Source: Omnitrophica bacterium GWA2_41_15
GTDB taxonomy: Bacteria > Omnitrophota > Gorgyraeia > Gorgyraeales > Gorgyraeaceae
DNA: 5,733 nt
Direction of reading: 5' to 3'
NCBI GenBank assembly: GCA_919902485.1
Contig: CAKKRB010000109.1
Location: 1-5,733 of the forward strand
In this document: positions 5,271 to 5,733 of the stretch, piece after piece
Layout: the number at the start of each line of letters is the position of its first letter
Position numbering within the stretch: the stretch's first letter is position 1
Position numbers and translations under genes: made by a program
Notes under the pieces: generated by a model
What the model saw: the letters and a program-made list of their open reading frames with translations, nothing else
What the model was told of the DNA's origin: nothing
Database searches by the model: none

Positions 5271-5317
5271 TCTTCCGTTCGGCGATCGGAACCACTTTCC
5301 GATCGCCGAACGGAAGA
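5271..5317. repeat. 47-bp inverted repeat (repeat family A, copy 2)
   Basis: The 21-nt arms 5271-5291 and 5297-5317 are perfect reverse complements around a 5-nt loop CCACT. The 19-nt arm TTCCGTTCGGCGATCGGAA (5273-5291) differs from copy 1 (3539-3557) only by G for A at its ninth base, and the opposite arm carries the matching C for T, so pairing is kept. It begins 3 nt after the aminotransferase stop and ends 10 nt before the next start codon. No T-run follows, so it is not a typical terminator. Confidence 0.9.
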
Positions 5318-5327
5318 TTAGCAGCCA

Positions 5328-5733
5328 ATGTCTAATAAAAAAGTACTTTTGATGTACATAACCTCAAACTCAGGCCATTACCGCGCCAGCCTTGCGATAG
5401 AAAGCGCTTTGAAGACGCTTTCCCCGGACATAACCACTATGAACATCAATGGTTTTGCCTATACGAATCCTTTCTTTGAAAAACTTATCAACAGGACGTA
5501 CATGAGCGTTATAAGGAATAAACCCGAGGTATGGGAATATCTTTATGACAATCCCAAGGTGCTTAAGAGCGTGCAGGGTTTGAGGGACGCTATTCACAGG
5601 TCTAATTCTAAAAAATTAAAGGTTTTAATTCAAGACGAATTCAAACCTGACGCGGTTGTATGCACCCAGGCGTTTCCCTGCGGCATGGTGGCGGATTATA
5701 AAAAATATCTCGGATTAGACCTTCCGCTTTTTG
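5328..5733 (+). CDS. MGDG synthase/UgtP-like glycosyltransferase, N-terminal part (3' end outside window)
   Basis: The frame is open from ATG 5328 to the window edge, giving 135 residues. It begins KKVLLMYITSNSGHYRASLAIESAL, matching the N-terminal Rossmann strand and the Gly-His-x-x-Ala-type loop of the MGDG-synthase family (acceptor side of GT-B enzymes related to UgtP and MurG). Later features fit the same domain: NPFFEKLINRTYMSVI, then PEVWEYLYDNP, then FKPDAVVCTQAFPCGMVADYKK. Family members transfer glucose or galactose to diacylglycerol at the membrane, but many environmental homologues have unknown acceptors. The nucleotide-sugar-binding C-terminal half is not visible. No good Shine-Dalgarno precedes the ATG; the only purine-rich stretch (GGAAGA) is in the right arm of the hairpin at 5297-5317. 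The function appears unrelated to the upstream genes. Confidence 0.85.
   Translation, partial: MSNKKVLLMYITSNSGHYRASLAIESALKTLSPDITTMNINGFAYTNPFFEKLINRTYMSVIRNKPEVWEYLYDNPKVLKSVQGLRDAIHRSNSKKLKVLIQDEFKPDAVVCTQAFPCGMVADYKKYLGLDLPLF

Noticed and set aside
3538..5317. CRISPR-like or transposon terminal inverted repeats bounding 3538-5317 as a mobile unit
   Set aside because: Two copies 1.7 kb apart flank the Lrp regulator and aminotransferase, but each copy is itself a full palindrome. There is no transposase, no spacer array and no visible target duplication, so dispersed repeats are simpler.

Overview
The window is a compact, one-strand bacterial gene block with all eight genes on the + strand. 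Composition leans AT, with heavy use of ATA for Ile and AGA/AGG for Arg. Gene spacing is short. Several different perfect or near-perfect palindromic repeats sit between genes, and one lies inside a gene. This style, and the in-frame insert peptide NPSTTLRVDAERSRSI in ProA, resembles what I remember from metagenome-derived candidate phyla such as Omnitrophota. That placement is an impression from codon use and repeat type, not a demonstrated assignment.

Layout: (1) 1-441, the 3' part of proB (glutamate 5-kinase, no PUA domain). (2) 455-1759, proA (gamma-glutamyl phosphate reductase), interrupted in frame by a 48-bp double palindrome at 1361-1408. (3) A 39-bp hairpin at 1756-1794 that carries the proA stop codon. 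(4) 1815-2444, lipB (octanoyltransferase). (5) 2371-3246, lipA (lipoyl synthase), overlapping lipB by 74 nt. (6) 3231-3278, three small palindromes in a row at the lipA end. (7) 3294-3524, a free-standing 76-residue E2-type lipoyl domain. (8) 3538-3587, a perfect 50-bp palindrome. (9) 3607-4092, an Lrp/AsnC regulator. (10) 4107-5267, a PLP class I/II aminotransferase. (11) 5271-5317, a second copy of the 3538 palindrome family. (12) 5328 to the end, the N-terminal part of an MGDG-synthase/UgtP-like glycosyltransferase.

Functionally, proBA makes glutamate semialdehyde for proline. LipB and LipA together build lipoyl cofactor on a carrier domain, and a candidate carrier domain is encoded directly after them. 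The Lrp regulator and the aminotransferase form a typical amino-acid-responsive pair. The aminotransferase yields 2-oxoacids, which are the kind of substrate lipoyl-dependent dehydrogenases use, but no E1, E3 or E2 catalytic gene is in view.

The most noteworthy content is the palindromic repeat landscape: at least four unrelated families in 5.7 kb. One copy is tolerated inside a catalytic enzyme, and the pair of related copies differs by a compensated base-pair change. No gene-free stretch exceeds 100 bases. I see no RNA gene, CRISPR array, transposase gene or clear promoter.
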